A DNA stretch of 64,000 bases from an uncultured Bacteroidia bacterium (GTDB lineage: Bacteria > Bacteroidota > Bacteroidia > Bacteroidales > UBA932), in NCBI GenBank assembly GCA_902784435.1, contig CACZUR010000012.1, positions 29,824 to 93,823 on the forward strand, read 5' to 3'. The position numbers were made by a program, and so were the translations under genes. Positions 52,960 to 60,399 of this stretch are shown one piece after another (the stretch's first letter is position 1; the number at the start of each line of letters is the position of its first letter). Under the pieces are notes generated by a model, which worked only from the letters and a program-made list of their open reading frames with translations, was not told the DNA's origin and did not search any database.

Positions 52960-53387
52960 TTGCAGGGCATTTTGTCGATGCGCTTCTGGTGCCGGCCGCC
53001 CTCGAAGGGGGTGTCCAGCCACTCGCGCACGATGGCCGCTGCCAGGCGGTAGCTGATGAAGCGTGCCGGCAGCACCAGCACATTGGCGTTGTTATGCTGC
53101 GCCACCAGGTGGCCGATGGCCGTGCCCCAGGCCAGCCCGGCACGGATGCCCTGGTGCTTGTTCAGGGTGATGGCCATGCCGTTACCGGTGCCGCACAGGG
53201 CGATGCCCAGGTCCACTTCCCCGCCCTCGACGGCCTGTGCCAGCCGATGGGCATAGTCCGGATAGTCTACGCTAGCCTCCGTGTCCGTGCCGAAATTCAC
53301 CACTTCGATGCCACGCTTCTGAAGCATCTTCACCAGTTTAAACTTGTACTCCACGCCTGCGTGGTCGTTGCAAATACCGATTTTCAT
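52956..53387 (-). CDS. rpiB: Ribose 5-phosphate isomerase B (RpiB/LacAB family)
   Basis: Interconverts ribose 5-phosphate and ribulose 5-phosphate. The 143 residues fit the RpiB family: GICNDHAGVEYK at the N-terminus (Asp/His of the sugar site), VDYPDYAH, LCGTGNGMAITLNK (catalytic Cys and the anion-hole loop) and CRRKIDK-like end region (HQKRIDKM). ATG at MKIGICN is chosen, 20 bases after a minus-strand TATCTTTG box (53408-53415). Operon with truB. Confidence 0.93.
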   Translation of the reverse strand: MKIGICNDHAGVEYKFKLVKMLQKRGIEVVNFGTDTEASVDYPDYAHRLAQAVEGGEVDLGIALCGTGNGMAITLNKHQGIRAGLAWGTAIGHLVAQHNNANVLVLPARFISYRLAAAIVREWLDTPFEGGRHQKRIDKMPCK

Positions 53388-53407
53388 ATAACCTTGCTTT
53401 AGACATA

Positions 53408-53415
53408 CAAAGATA
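53408..53415 (-). promoter_or_regulatory. -7 promoter box of rpiB-truB
   Basis: The minus strand reads TATCTTTG followed by TA, 20 bases before the rpiB ATG. The 142-bp gap to the divergent DUF3990 gene also has a weaker plus-strand box, CATCTTTG (53529-53536), 21 bases before that ATG. Confidence 0.6.
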
Positions 53416-53557
53416 ATGAAAATGACGCACCCCGGCAAGGGCATGTTCCGCAAGATAGCTTATACCGTCGCAAGGCTTTTTCTTGCCAGGACGACGGAAA
53501 AGATTTGGTATTACGGAAATAATTCCCCATCTTTGTGGTGACACTACAGTGTTACTT

Positions 53558-54241
53558 ATGATAGTTTATCACGGGTCTCCACAGTTAGTGAGCGTGCCGC
53601 TATATGGAGAAGGAAAGGCTTGGAACGACTATGGTTTGGGCTTTTACTGCACGCAGGACCTGGAATTGGCAAAGGAGTGGGCGTGTCCTGAAGAGCGCGA
53701 CGGCTTTGCCAATCAATACCGTTTTGACACGGAAGGGCTGTCGTGTCTGGACCTTGGAGGAAAGGACCACCATATTTTGAACTGGCTGGCAATCCTACTT
53801 GAAAACCGCGTATTCGACATCACCTATCCTATCGTAAAACAGGGGAGGCAGTATATTCTTGAGCACTTTCTGCCAGCTTACAAAGACTATGACTACATAA
53901 TCGGCTACAGGGCAGACGACTCCTATTTCTCATTTGCAAAGGCTTTCCTTTCAAATACCATCAGCCTGGAGCAGTTGAACAGTGCGATGCGTCTGGGGAA
54001 ACTGGGCACACAGGTTGTCCTGCGCAGCCAAAGGGCCTTCGATTCCATCTGCAAGGAAAAAACCTACATTGCCCCGGCATCAGTCTATTACGCAAGAAGA
54101 ATGGCCAGGGACCGCAAAGCCAGGGAAGACTACTTTGACATCCTTGCCCAAGCTCCTCCCACGGAGGGGGTTCATCTGATTGACATAATGAAAGAAAACT
54201 GGACTAACGATGACAAGCGCCTTCAATCAGTTATATCTTGA
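53558..54241 (+). CDS. DUF3990-like protein, probable ADP-ribosyltransferase-fold toxin
   Basis: A 227-residue protein whose start IVYHGSPQLV and following NDYGLGFYCTQDLELAKEWA fit the DUF3990 family, a predicted ADP-ribosyltransferase fold. Here H5 and Y30 would be the NAD-binding His and Tyr; the third catalytic position, often Glu, falls near GTQVVLRSQ, so a Gln may replace it. The gene overlaps the following HTH gene by 32 bases, the layout of a toxin-antitoxin pair with the toxin first. Base composition is more AT-rich than in the neighbours, suggesting recent acquisition. ATG chosen from homology of the YHGS start. Confidence 0.7.
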   Translation: MIVYHGSPQLVSVPLYGEGKAWNDYGLGFYCTQDLELAKEWACPEERDGFANQYRFDTEGLSCLDLGGKDHHILNWLAILLENRVFDITYPIVKQGRQYILEHFLPAYKDYDYIIGYRADDSYFSFAKAFLSNTISLEQLNSAMRLGKLGTQVVLRSQRAFDSICKEKTYIAPASVYYARRMARDRKAREDYFDILAQAPPTEGVHLIDIMKENWTNDDKRLQSVIS

Positions 54242-54842
54242 TGATGCCCAATATGCCCTGGGTGCCATGCTGGATTATGCCGTAAACACCTGCGGCCAGG
54301 ACCTGTCTGTCTTTTATGCCCGGTTCCTTTCCAGCGGCATAGCCGGCCCCTTCTCCCGTGCCAACCCCAAGTACACGGGGCTTTCCGGAATAGAATTGGC
54401 TCTTCTGGTAGCCCAGCGGACGGGAGATCCCCTGCCGCTTGGGGACGCTTTTGTGGATGTAGGCAGTCCGGAATTCTGGACAGGCTGGACGCTGGCATAT
54501 CTCTGCTGGAATCTGAATGTGGGCCTGGAGACGCTCCAGCAAAGGGGCGTCACTGTAGAAATGCTATGTAGCCGCTTTGGCACATTGCATGAGGCTCCTG
54601 TTTCCACCACTGTAGAGCTTGCGAAAAAGCGCCTGCGGGACAGCCTCCAAAAGGACAATCCGCTCAAAAGACAGCGTGCTGCAGCCTCACTTACACAGCA
54701 AAACCTGGCCCGTCTTTCCGGCCATTCACTAAGGGCAATCCGCGCCTGGGAGCAAGGGCAGCGGTCGCTCTCCTGCGCCAGCGCCGACGGCATACGCCGC
54801 CTTTGCCTTGTGCTGGGATGCAGGATGGAAGATTTGATTTAA
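54210..54842 (+). CDS. HTH (XRE-like) protein paired with the DUF3990 gene, probable antitoxin
   Basis: A 210-residue protein. The C-terminal 60 residues form a Cro/CI-type helix-turn-helix (LTQQNLARLSGHSLRAIRAW, then EQGQRSLSCASADGIRRL) with about residues 155-210 covering it. The N-terminal 110 residues are mainly helical, with the aromatic strip GSPEFWTGWTLAYLCWNL; this half has no recognised function and may bind the toxin. It begins 32 bases before the end of the DUF3990 gene, so the two are translated together. Part of a likely accessory insertion between rpiB and rpsO. Confidence 0.72.
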   Translation: MTSAFNQLYLDDAQYALGAMLDYAVNTCGQDLSVFYARFLSSGIAGPFSRANPKYTGLSGIELALLVAQRTGDPLPLGDAFVDVGSPEFWTGWTLAYLCWNLNVGLETLQQRGVTVEMLCSRFGTLHEAPVSTTVELAKKRLRDSLQKDNPLKRQRAAASLTQQNLARLSGHSLRAIRAWEQGQRSLSCASADGIRRLCLVLGCRMEDLI

Positions 54843-54876
54843 ATCAGGTTCATTTGGTAATTCAGAAAAAAATCCC

Positions 54877-54909
54877 TATCTTTGCACGCTTTTTACGGGA
54901 CGGTCCCGT
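54877..54909 (+). promoter_or_regulatory. Promoter and leader hairpin of rpsO
   Basis: The -7 box TATCTTTG (54877-54884) is followed in the presumed leader by a perfect 7-bp hairpin ACGGGAC-G-GTCCCGT (54895-54909). About 38 bases remain to the rpsO ATG. Ribosomal protein S15 controls its own mRNA in many bacteria by binding the leader, so this could be such a site, though no three-way junction could be confirmed by eye. Confidence 0.5.
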
Positions 54910-54947
54910 AGGGAGCAAAGTAACACCAAACCAAAACTCATTGCACA

Positions 54948-55166
54948 ATGGCAGAATATTTACAGCCTGAGAAAAAGCAAGAGATTTTCGCGAAGTACGG
55001 GAAGTCCAATAAGGACACCGGCTCTCCTGAGAGTCAGGTTGCTTTAGTAACGCGCCGCAGCCTTCTTCGCCTGGTCAGCAAGCGCCGTCAGCTTCTGAAC
55101 TATCTTCAGAAAGTGGACATCGAGAGATACAGGGCTATCGTGAAGGAGCTGGGTCTCCGCCGATAA
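54948..55166 (+). CDS. rpsO: Ribosomal protein S15, internally shortened
   Basis: Small-subunit protein that binds the 16S rRNA central domain. The product has 72 residues where S15 normally has 88-89. The N-terminus ([20 protein letters not shown]) and the C-terminal half ([20 protein letters not shown]) are typical, but QVALVT is joined directly to RRSLLRLV; the intervening roughly 19 residues, which include the conserved INHLTEHL-type helix and the KKD loop (e.g. in E. coli INHLQGHFAEHKKDHHS), are missing without a frameshift. Junction at about 55,050-55,056. The gene order rpsO-pnp is conserved. Either a real variant or an assembly/cloning artefact. Confidence 0.85.
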   Translation: MAEYLQPEKKQEIFAKYGKSNKDTGSPESQVALVTRRSLLRLVSKRRQLLNYLQKVDIERYRAIVKELGLRR

Positions 55167-55186
55167 GCACAAGGATAGGAAAGTTT

Positions 55187-55221
55187 GGGGGTACGGATGC
55201 AAGGCATCCTGCCCCTTTTTT
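55187..55221 (+). terminator. Intrinsic terminator between rpsO and pnp
   Basis: Stem GGGG...GGATGC / GCATCC...CCCC (55187-55215, with small internal bulge) followed by six T residues (55216-55221). It would end the rpsO transcript, or in an rpsO-pnp operon reduce read-through into pnp. Confidence 0.8.
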
Positions 55222-55246
55222 CGAAAAAAAGATCCCCGATCGGGTC

Positions 55247-55310
55247 GGGGATGACAGATACCCCGAAAGGGGATGACAAATACCCCGAAAGGGGATGACA
55301 GATACCCCGG
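55247..55310. repeat. Three tandem 22-bp repeats upstream of pnp
   Basis: Units begin at 55247, 55269 and 55291, each reading GGGGATGACAGATACCCC or with one change (AAATA for GATA-type centre), and each contains the palindromic ends GGGG and CCCC. An upstream copy of the same theme, ATCCCCGATCGGGTCGGGGAT, lies at 55232-55252. They fall in the 5' leader of pnp, whose mRNA is often processed and autoregulated. Confidence 0.8.
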
Positions 55311-55349
55311 ACGGTCCGGGACCAGACGAAAGACGTAACAAAAGTACAA

Positions 55350-57719
55350 ATGAACATTATCAAAAAGACCATTGAATTACCCGACGGACGGGTAATCGAG
55401 ATCGAAACCGGCAAGTTGGCCAAACAGGCCGCCGGTTCTGCCGTTGTGAAAATGGGTGGCACCATGCTGCTGGCCACCGTCACCTGCGCCACGGAGGTGA
55501 AAGAGGGAACGGACTTCATGCCCCTCACCTACCGCGAGAAATACTATGCCGCCGGCCGTTTCCCCGGTGGTTTCCTGAAAAGGGAGAGCCGCCCCTCGGA
55601 CTACGAGGTGCTCATCGCCCGCCTGGTGGACCGTCCCATCCGTCCGCTGTGGCCCTCCGACTTCCACCTGGAGGTTTTCGTTAACGTGATGCTTATCTCG
55701 GCCGAAAAAGACATCCAGCCGGATGCCCTGGCCGGTCTGGCCGCATCGGCCGCCCTGGCCTCCAGCGACCTGCCCTTCGGCGGTCCCGTGAGCGAGGTGC
55801 GCGTTTCCCGCATCGACGGACAGTTCGTGATCAACCCCGGCTTCGAGGCCAACAAGCGGGCCGACCTGGACCTGATGGTGGCCGCCACCGAGGAAAACAT
55901 CATGATGGTGGAAGGCGAAATGAACGAGGTTTCCGAGCATGACATGCTGGAGGCCATCAAGTTCGCCCACGAAGAAATCAAGAAGCACTGCCGCGTGCAG
56001 AAGGAACTGATGCACGAGCTGGGCACCGACGTCCAGAAGCGTGACTACCCGCACGACGAGGAAGACGAGGCCCTGAAGACCGCCGTCCACGAGGCCTGCT
56101 ATGCCAAGTGCTACGAGCTGGCAAAGAGCGCCAAGCCCAAGCACGAGCGCGAAGACGGCTTCAACGCCATCCGCGACGAATTCAAGGCCCAGTTCAGCGA
56201 GGAAGACCTGGAGCTCAAGGGTGCCATGATCGACCGCTACTACCACGATGTGGAGAAAGAAGCCATGCGCAACCTGGTACTGGACGAAGGCAAACGCCTG
56301 GACGGCCGCGCCACCTCCGAGGTGCGCCCCATCTGGTGCGAGGTAGACTACCTGCCCTGCGCCCACGGCAGCGCCATCTTCACCCGCGGCGAAACCCAGT
56401 CCCTGGCCACCGTCACCCTGGGCACCAAGATGGACATGAAGGAAATGGACGAGGTCCTTATCCAGGACGACCAGCAGTTTGTCCTGCACTACAACTTCCC
56501 TCCTTTCGCCACCGGTGAAGCCAAGCCGCAGCGCAGCACCGGCCGCCGCGAAATCGGCCATGGCAACCTGGCCATGCGCGCCCTCAAGCCCGTCATCCCC
56601 ACCGCTCCGGAATTCCCCTACGCCGTACGCGTAGTGTCCGATATCCTGGAATCCAACGGTTCCTCTTCCATGGCTTCCGTCTGTGGCGGCTGCCTGGCCC
56701 TGATGGATGCCGGCGTGAAGATCAAGAAGCCCGTCGCAGGTGTTGCCATGGGCCTGATCACCGACGCCGAGCGCCCCAACGACCGTTACGCCATCCTCAC
56801 CGACATCCTGGGCGACGAAGACCACCTGGGAGACATGGACTTCAAGGTAACCGGCACCAAGGACGGTATCACCGCCACCCAGATGGACATCAAGGTGGAC
56901 GGCCTGTCCTATGAGGTTCTGGAGAAAGCCCTGGAGCAGGCCCGTCAGGGACGTCTGCACATCATGGGCGAAATGCTCAAGACCCTCCCCGAGCCGCGCG
57001 AGGACTACAAGCCCTTCGTGCCTCGCATGGTCCAGATCGAAGTGGCTTCCGAATTCATCGGCGCCATCATCGGCAAGGGTGGAGAAACCATCCAGGGCAT
57101 GCAGAAGGAATTCGGCACCGTCATCACCATCGAAGAGGTGGACAACGGCGACGGCACCACCAAGGGTGTGGTGGACATCTTCGGCACCGACAAGGCTGCC
57201 ATGGACGCCACCCTGGAGAAGATCAAAGGAATCTGCGCCGTACCCGAGCCCGGTACCGTATACCACGGCAAGGTGGTGAGCATCCTGGAATTCGGCGCCT
57301 TCATCGAAATCCTGCCCGGTAAGGAAGGCCTGCTGCACGTGAGCGAAATTGCCTGGGGTAAGACCGACAAAGTGGAAGACGTCCTGAAGGTGGGCGACGA
57401 AGTGGATGTCAAGCTCCTGGAGATTGACGCCAAGACCGGCAAGATGCGCCTTTCCATGCGCGCCCTGCAGGAGAAACCCGAAGGCTACGTAGAGCCCAAG
57501 CGCGAAGGTCGTGGCCCGCGCCGTGAAGGCGACCGGGGTCCCCGCCGCGAGGGTGACCGCAAGGATGGAGACCGCCGCGAAGGCCGTGGCCCGCGCCGCG
57601 AAGGCGACCGGGGTCCCCGCCGTGAGGGTGACCGCCGCGAGGAACGCCGCTCCGAAGGCCCCCGCAAGCCCCGCTTCTCCGACGAAGAACCCAAAGGCAA
57701 CGAGCCCGACGTGTTCTAG
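55350..57719 (+). CDS. pnp: Polyribonucleotide nucleotidyltransferase (PNPase) with Arg/Gly-rich tail
   Basis: Phosphorolytic 3'-5' exoribonuclease. The 789 residues hold RNase PH domain 1 (about 10-145), a helical spacer, RNase PH domain 2 (about 320-455; the catalytic [12 protein letters not shown] region at about 445), KH (about 555-615; [15 protein letters not shown]) and S1 (about 625-695; [19 protein letters not shown]). The last 75 residues or so are a repeat of [13 protein letters not shown] type, with net positive charge, absent in the E. coli enzyme. The tail may bind RNA or partner proteins. It follows rpsO, as in many bacteria. Confidence 0.95.
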   Translation: MNIIKKTIELPDGRVIEIETGKLAKQAAGSAVVKMGGTMLLATVTCATEVKEGTDFMPLTYREKYYAAGRFPGGFLKRESRPSDYEVLIARLVDRPIRPLWPSDFHLEVFVNVMLISAEKDIQPDALAGLAASAALASSDLPFGGPVSEVRVSRIDGQFVINPGFEANKRADLDLMVAATEENIMMVEGEMNEVSEHDMLEAIKFAHEEIKKHCRVQKELMHELGTDVQKRDYPHDEEDEALKTAVHEACYAKCYELAKSAKPKHEREDGFNAIRDEFKAQFSEEDLELKGAMIDRYYHDVEKEAMRNLVLDEGKRLDGRATSEVRPIWCEVDYLPCAHGSAIFTRGETQSLATVTLGTKMDMKEMDEVLIQDDQQFVLHYNFPPFATGEAKPQRSTGRREIGHGNLAMRALKPVIPTAPEFPYAVRVVSDILESNGSSSMASVCGGCLALMDAGVKIKKPVAGVAMGLITDAERPNDRYAILTDILGDEDHLGDMDFKVTGTKDGITATQMDIKVDGLSYEVLEKALEQARQGRLHIMGEMLKTLPEPREDYKPFVPRMVQIEVASEFIGAIIGKGGETIQGMQKEFGTVITIEEVDNGDGTTKGVVDIFGTDKAAMDATLEKIKGICAVPEPGTVYHGKVVSILEFGAFIEILPGKEGLLHVSEIAWGKTDKVEDVLKVGDEVDVKLLEIDAKTGKMRLSMRALQEKPEGYVEPKREGRGPRREGDRGPRREGDRKDGDRREGRGPRREGDRGPRREGDRREERRSEGPRKPRFSDEEPKGNEPDVF
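57501..57635 (+). repeat. Two 60-bp near-identical units coding the Arg/Gly-rich PNPase tail
   Basis: Units 57501-57560 and 57576-57635, separated by 15 bases, differ at a few third-codon positions and encode the same RREGD/GPRREGD peptide twice. This is an in-frame duplication within pnp. Confidence 0.8.
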
Positions 57720-57738
57720 GATCGGCCTTGTACCCGCT

Positions 57739-57848
57739 GCGTTTTCGCTAAATAGCTAGCAATCAGCGATTTGCAACTTTTCCTCCTGGCAAAAACGCCG
57801 GGAGGAAATTTTATATTCGGCTCACAATCAACTGCTTAGCAAAAACGC
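57739..57848. repeat. Nested-palindrome intergenic element, copy E (after pnp)
   Basis: Outer arms GCGTTTTCGCTAA (57739-57751) and TTAGCAAAAACGC (57836-57848) pair with one mismatch. The inner hairpin TTTCCTCCTGGC / GCCGGGAGGAAA (57779-57790 and 57797-57808) has loop AAAAAC. Segment 57747-57775 read on the minus strand matches the family core. It starts 19 bases after the pnp stop. Confidence 0.75.
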
Positions 57849-57881
57849 TTGCAAGAATAAAGAACGCTTGCAAGAATAAAG
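57844..57881 (+). repeat. Two tandem 19-bp repeats just upstream of the NlpC gene promoter
   Basis: AACGCTTGCAAGAATAAAG is present twice in perfect tandem (57844-57862, 57863-57881). Each unit holds the palindrome CTTGCAAG. The -7 box TATCTTTG (57891-57898) follows after 9 bases, so this may be a paired operator for the two genes downstream. Confidence 0.75.
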
Positions 57882-57890
57882 AATTGTGGA

Positions 57891-57898
57891 TATCTTTG
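57891..57898 (+). promoter_or_regulatory. -7 promoter box of the NlpC/epimerase pair
   Basis: TATCTTTG lies only 4 bases before the ATG, so the mRNA is expected to be leaderless. Confidence 0.65.
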
Positions 57899-57902
57899 AA
57901 AC

Positions 57903-58856
57903 ATGAAAAGACTTTGGATTCTGTTGCTGGTACTGCTTGGCAGCACGGGCGCCTGGGCGCAGGAATACGGCGTGGTGAACATCTCCGTGTGTAATTTAAG
58001 GCGAACGGCCGATTTCGATGCCGAAATGGTCAGCCAGGCGCTGCTGGGCACGCCGGTGCACATTATCGGCGAGGGGCAGAATACGCCCGTTCCCTGGCCG
58101 CAGGTGCAAACCCCGGACACCTACACCGGCTGGGTGCACTACGCCGCCGTCAAAAGGATGAGCCATGAAGAGTATCACGCCTGGAACGCCGCCCCCAAAG
58201 TGGTGGTGACAGCCCTTGGCGGGGTGGTGTATGCAAAAGCATCGGAGCGGAGCGCCACCGTTTCCGACGTAGTGGCCGGTGACCGTCTCAAGTTCCTGGG
58301 CAAGAAGGGCGCCTGGCTCAAGGTGGGCTTCCCGGACGGCCGGGAGGGCTTCGTGCACAAGCGTGTGGCCTGCACGGAGGCCGATTGGCGCAAACACCTG
58401 GACCGGAGCCCGGAAGCCATCCTGCAAACCGCGCAGAGCATGCTGGGCTACCCGTACATCTGGGCGGGAATGTCGCCCAAAGGTATGGACTGCAGCGGCT
58501 TCGTACGCACGGTGCTGTTTATGCACGACATCATTATCCCGCGGGATGCCGGTCCGCAGTCCCGGGTGGGTGTACGCCTGTACGAGAAAGGTGCGCTGGC
58601 CCCCGGAGACTTGGTTTTTTTCGGCCGATGGAACGAAGACGGTTCGCCGCGGGTCTCGCACGTGGGCTTTTACCTGGGCAACGGCCGTTTCATCCACTCC
58701 CTGGGACTGGTGAAAATTGGCAGTTTCAATCCCCAGGACCCCGACTACGACGCCTTCAATACGGGCCGATACCTCTTCGGCACCTGCTTCCTCCCCTACA
58801 TCGACATGCATGAAGGCATGAATACCACCCTGAGCAATCCTTACTATGCAGAATAG
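57903..58856 (+). CDS. Secreted NlpC/P60 endopeptidase with SH3-like domains
   Basis: A 317-residue exported cysteine peptidase. Signal peptide to about residue 20 (GAWAQ), two SH3b-like regions (about 22-85 and 97-155), then the NlpC/P60 domain (about 170-300) with C197 (in MDCSGFV), H253 (in VSHVGFYLG) and a third polar residue H265. Such enzymes cut the D-Glu-diaminopimelate bond of murein peptides. The downstream epimerase gene begins 11 bases before its stop. Together the two recycle L-Ala-D-Glu, the product of this hydrolysis. Confidence 0.92.
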   Translation: MKRLWILLLVLLGSTGAWAQEYGVVNISVCNLRRTADFDAEMVSQALLGTPVHIIGEGQNTPVPWPQVQTPDTYTGWVHYAAVKRMSHEEYHAWNAAPKVVVTALGGVVYAKASERSATVSDVVAGDRLKFLGKKGAWLKVGFPDGREGFVHKRVACTEADWRKHLDRSPEAILQTAQSMLGYPYIWAGMSPKGMDCSGFVRTVLFMHDIIIPRDAGPQSRVGVRLYEKGALAPGDLVFFGRWNEDGSPRVSHVGFYLGNGRFIHSLGLVKIGSFNPQDPDYDAFNTGRYLFGTCFLPYIDMHEGMNTTLSNPYYAE

Positions 58857-59976
58857 AAGAGACTTCCTGAAAACCACGGCCCTGGCCGCCGCCGGCGTAG
58901 CCCTGGCTGCCTCCTGCAAAGGGCCGCAGCGTTTTAACATCGGCAAGGGAGACGGCCGGATGCACCTTCGCTTCTTCCCCTACGAACTGCAGCTCCGGCA
59001 TACCTTCACGGTAGCCTCCTACAGCCGCACCACCACCCCGGACGTACAGGTAGAGATTGAATACGAAGGGCTTACCGGGTATGGGGAAGCTTCCATGCCC
59101 CCCTATCTGGGTCAGAGCACGGAAACGGTGACCGCCTTCCTGCAGAGAGTAAACCTGGAGCAGTTTCCGGACCCGTTCCAGTTGGAAGAGATTCTCACTT
59201 ACGTAGATAGCCTCTCCCCCGCCGACTCCGCCGCCAAGGCTGCCGTAGACATCGCCCTGCACGATTTGGTAGGGAAACTCATGGGCCAGCCCTGGTACCG
59301 CATCTGGGGCCTGGACCCCGGGAAGGCGCCTTCTACCACCTTCACCATCGGCATCGATACCCCGGAAGTGGTGAAGCAGAAGACGCTGGAAGCCGCGGGC
59401 AAATTCAACATCCTGAAGGTAAAAGTGGGCCTGGACAGCGACGAAGCCATGATCCGGGCCATCCGTTCAGTCACCCAGGTCCCGCTGGCGGTAGACGCCA
59501 ATCAGGGCTGGAAAGACCGGAACAAGGCCCTGGAAGAGATTTTCTGGCTCAAGGAGCAGGGCGTGGTCATGGTGGAACAGCCCATGGCCAAGGAGCGGAT
59601 AGACGACAACGCCTGGCTCACGGAGCACAGCCCCCTCCCCATCTTTGCCGATGAAAGCATCCAGCGCCTGGCCGATGTCCCCGCCATCAAAGGCGTGTAC
59701 TCCGGCATCAACATCAAGCTTATGAAGTGCACCGGCATGCGCGAGGGTTGGAAGATGGCCCAGCTGGGCCGCGCCCTGGGCATGAAAGTGATGGTGGGCT
59801 GCATGACGGAAACCTCCTGCGCCGTAAGCGCCGCCGCCCAGTTCTCTCCTTACGTAGACTTCGCAGACCTGGACGGAAACCTGCTCATCGCCAACGACCG
59901 CTTCGACGGCGTGAAGGTTGTGGAAGGGCGGCTGTCCCTGCCGGACAGGCCGGGAATCGGCCTCCTCCCGCTATAA
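58846..59976 (+). CDS. L-Ala-D/L-Glu epimerase, exported lipoprotein form
   Basis: Enolase-superfamily enzyme that epimerises L-Ala-D-Glu from murein. The 376-residue protein has a twin-arginine-like start (NRRDFLKTTALAAAG) and a lipobox (LAASC, Cys24). Catalytic residues of the dipeptide-epimerase branch are visible: K191/K193 (in KVKVG), metal ligands D217 (VDAN), E244 (VEQP) and D269 (FADES), and K291 (INIKLMK). The Tat/lipoprotein export is the known form in Bacteroides. The 11-base overlap with the NlpC gene indicates a two-gene murein-peptide salvage unit. Confidence 0.9.
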   Translation: MQNRRDFLKTTALAAAGVALAASCKGPQRFNIGKGDGRMHLRFFPYELQLRHTFTVASYSRTTTPDVQVEIEYEGLTGYGEASMPPYLGQSTETVTAFLQRVNLEQFPDPFQLEEILTYVDSLSPADSAAKAAVDIALHDLVGKLMGQPWYRIWGLDPGKAPSTTFTIGIDTPEVVKQKTLEAAGKFNILKVKVGLDSDEAMIRAIRSVTQVPLAVDANQGWKDRNKALEEIFWLKEQGVVMVEQPMAKERIDDNAWLTEHSPLPIFADESIQRLADVPAIKGVYSGINIKLMKCTGMREGWKMAQLGRALGMKVMVGCMTETSCAVSAAAQFSPYVDFADLDGNLLIANDRFDGVKVVEGRLSLPDRPGIGLLPL

Positions 59977-60009
59977 TACGGTCCATTTTGTATTTTATGA
60001 AGAAATGCT

Positions 60010-60017
60010 TACCTTTG
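60010..60017 (+). promoter_or_regulatory. -7 promoter box of the small membrane-protein gene
   Basis: TACCTTTG, 22 bases before the ATG at 60040. Confidence 0.55.
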
Positions 60018-60039
60018 AAATCATTAAAAAACAATTGAT

Positions 60040-60225
60040 ATGGGAACAATTATCTACATTGCAGGCATCGTCCTCTCCATCCTGGCCGTTCTTGACATCC
60101 TCAAGAAACCCATTTCTGCCCTTGGCAAAGTAATTACTATCGTCCTGGTCCTCATCACCAGCTGGATTGGTCTGGCAGTTTACTACCTCTACGCCAAAGA
60201 TCACCTCACCGAGTGGTTCAAATAA
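60040..60225 (+). CDS. Small membrane protein, PLDc_N-like
   Basis: A 61-residue protein with two hydrophobic segments (about 3-21 and 29-51) and a short charged turn with the LKKP motif; ends HLTEWFK. It resembles the short membrane segment found at the N-terminus of some phospholipase-D-like proteins and in stand-alone small proteins. No catalytic residues. Monocistronic, between the epimerase gene and tRNA-Ser. Confidence 0.75.
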   Translation: MGTIIYIAGIVLSILAVLDILKKPISALGKVITIVLVLITSWIGLAVYYLYAKDHLTEWFK

Positions 60226-60258
60226 ATCCCTAACGGTTGTAAAGTCCGGATTTTTTCG

Positions 60259-60266
60259 TAACTTTG
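60259..60266 (+). promoter_or_regulatory. -7 promoter box of tRNA-Ser
   Basis: TAACTTTG followed by CA, 12 bases before the tRNA 5' end, the same spacing as at tRNA-His. Confidence 0.65.
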
Positions 60267-60278
60267 CAACCCCCAACC

Positions 60279-60365
60279 GGTGAGTTGTCCGAGTGGTTGA
60301 AGGAGCCTGCCTCGAAAACAGGTTTGCGTGCGAGCGCAACGGGGGTTCGAATCCCTCACTCACCG
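60279..60365 (+). tRNA. tRNA-Ser (anticodon CGA)
   Basis: An 87-base tRNA with acceptor GGTGAGT / ACTCACC, discriminator G, the D arm, anticodon loop CTCGAAA (anticodon CGA reading UCG), a long variable arm (TTGCGTGCGAGCGCAA) and T arm GGGGG-TTCGAAT-CCCTC. CCA is not encoded. Pair 31-39 in the anticodon stem is C-A, a slight irregularity. The sequence composition changes just after this gene. Confidence 0.95.
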
Positions 60366-60369
60366 CAAA

Positions 60370-60399
60370 AAAGCCTTACAGGAGCCCCTGTAAGGCTTT
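60370..60399 (+). terminator. Intrinsic terminator after tRNA-Ser
   Basis: A perfect 13-bp stem AAAGCCTTACAGG / CCTGTAAGGCTTT with loop AGCC. The T run is short (the stem itself ends in TTT), so it may be modest in strength. Confidence 0.8.

Noticed and set aside
53440-53500. Hairpin around GCAAGGCTTTTTCTTGC taken as a further palindromic-family copy
   Set aside because: The stem is short and the core TGTAAATC...TGAT segment is absent, so it is not counted as a family member.
55247-55310. Possible CRISPR array (three regular 22-bp repeats)
   Set aside because: The units abut each other with no unique spacers, and no cas gene is near.
55377-57338. 653-residue open frame on the minus strand across pnp
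   Set aside because: It lies antisense to a clear PNPase, uses the opposite frame of GC-biased codons and shows no domain; long antisense frames are expected at this GC content.
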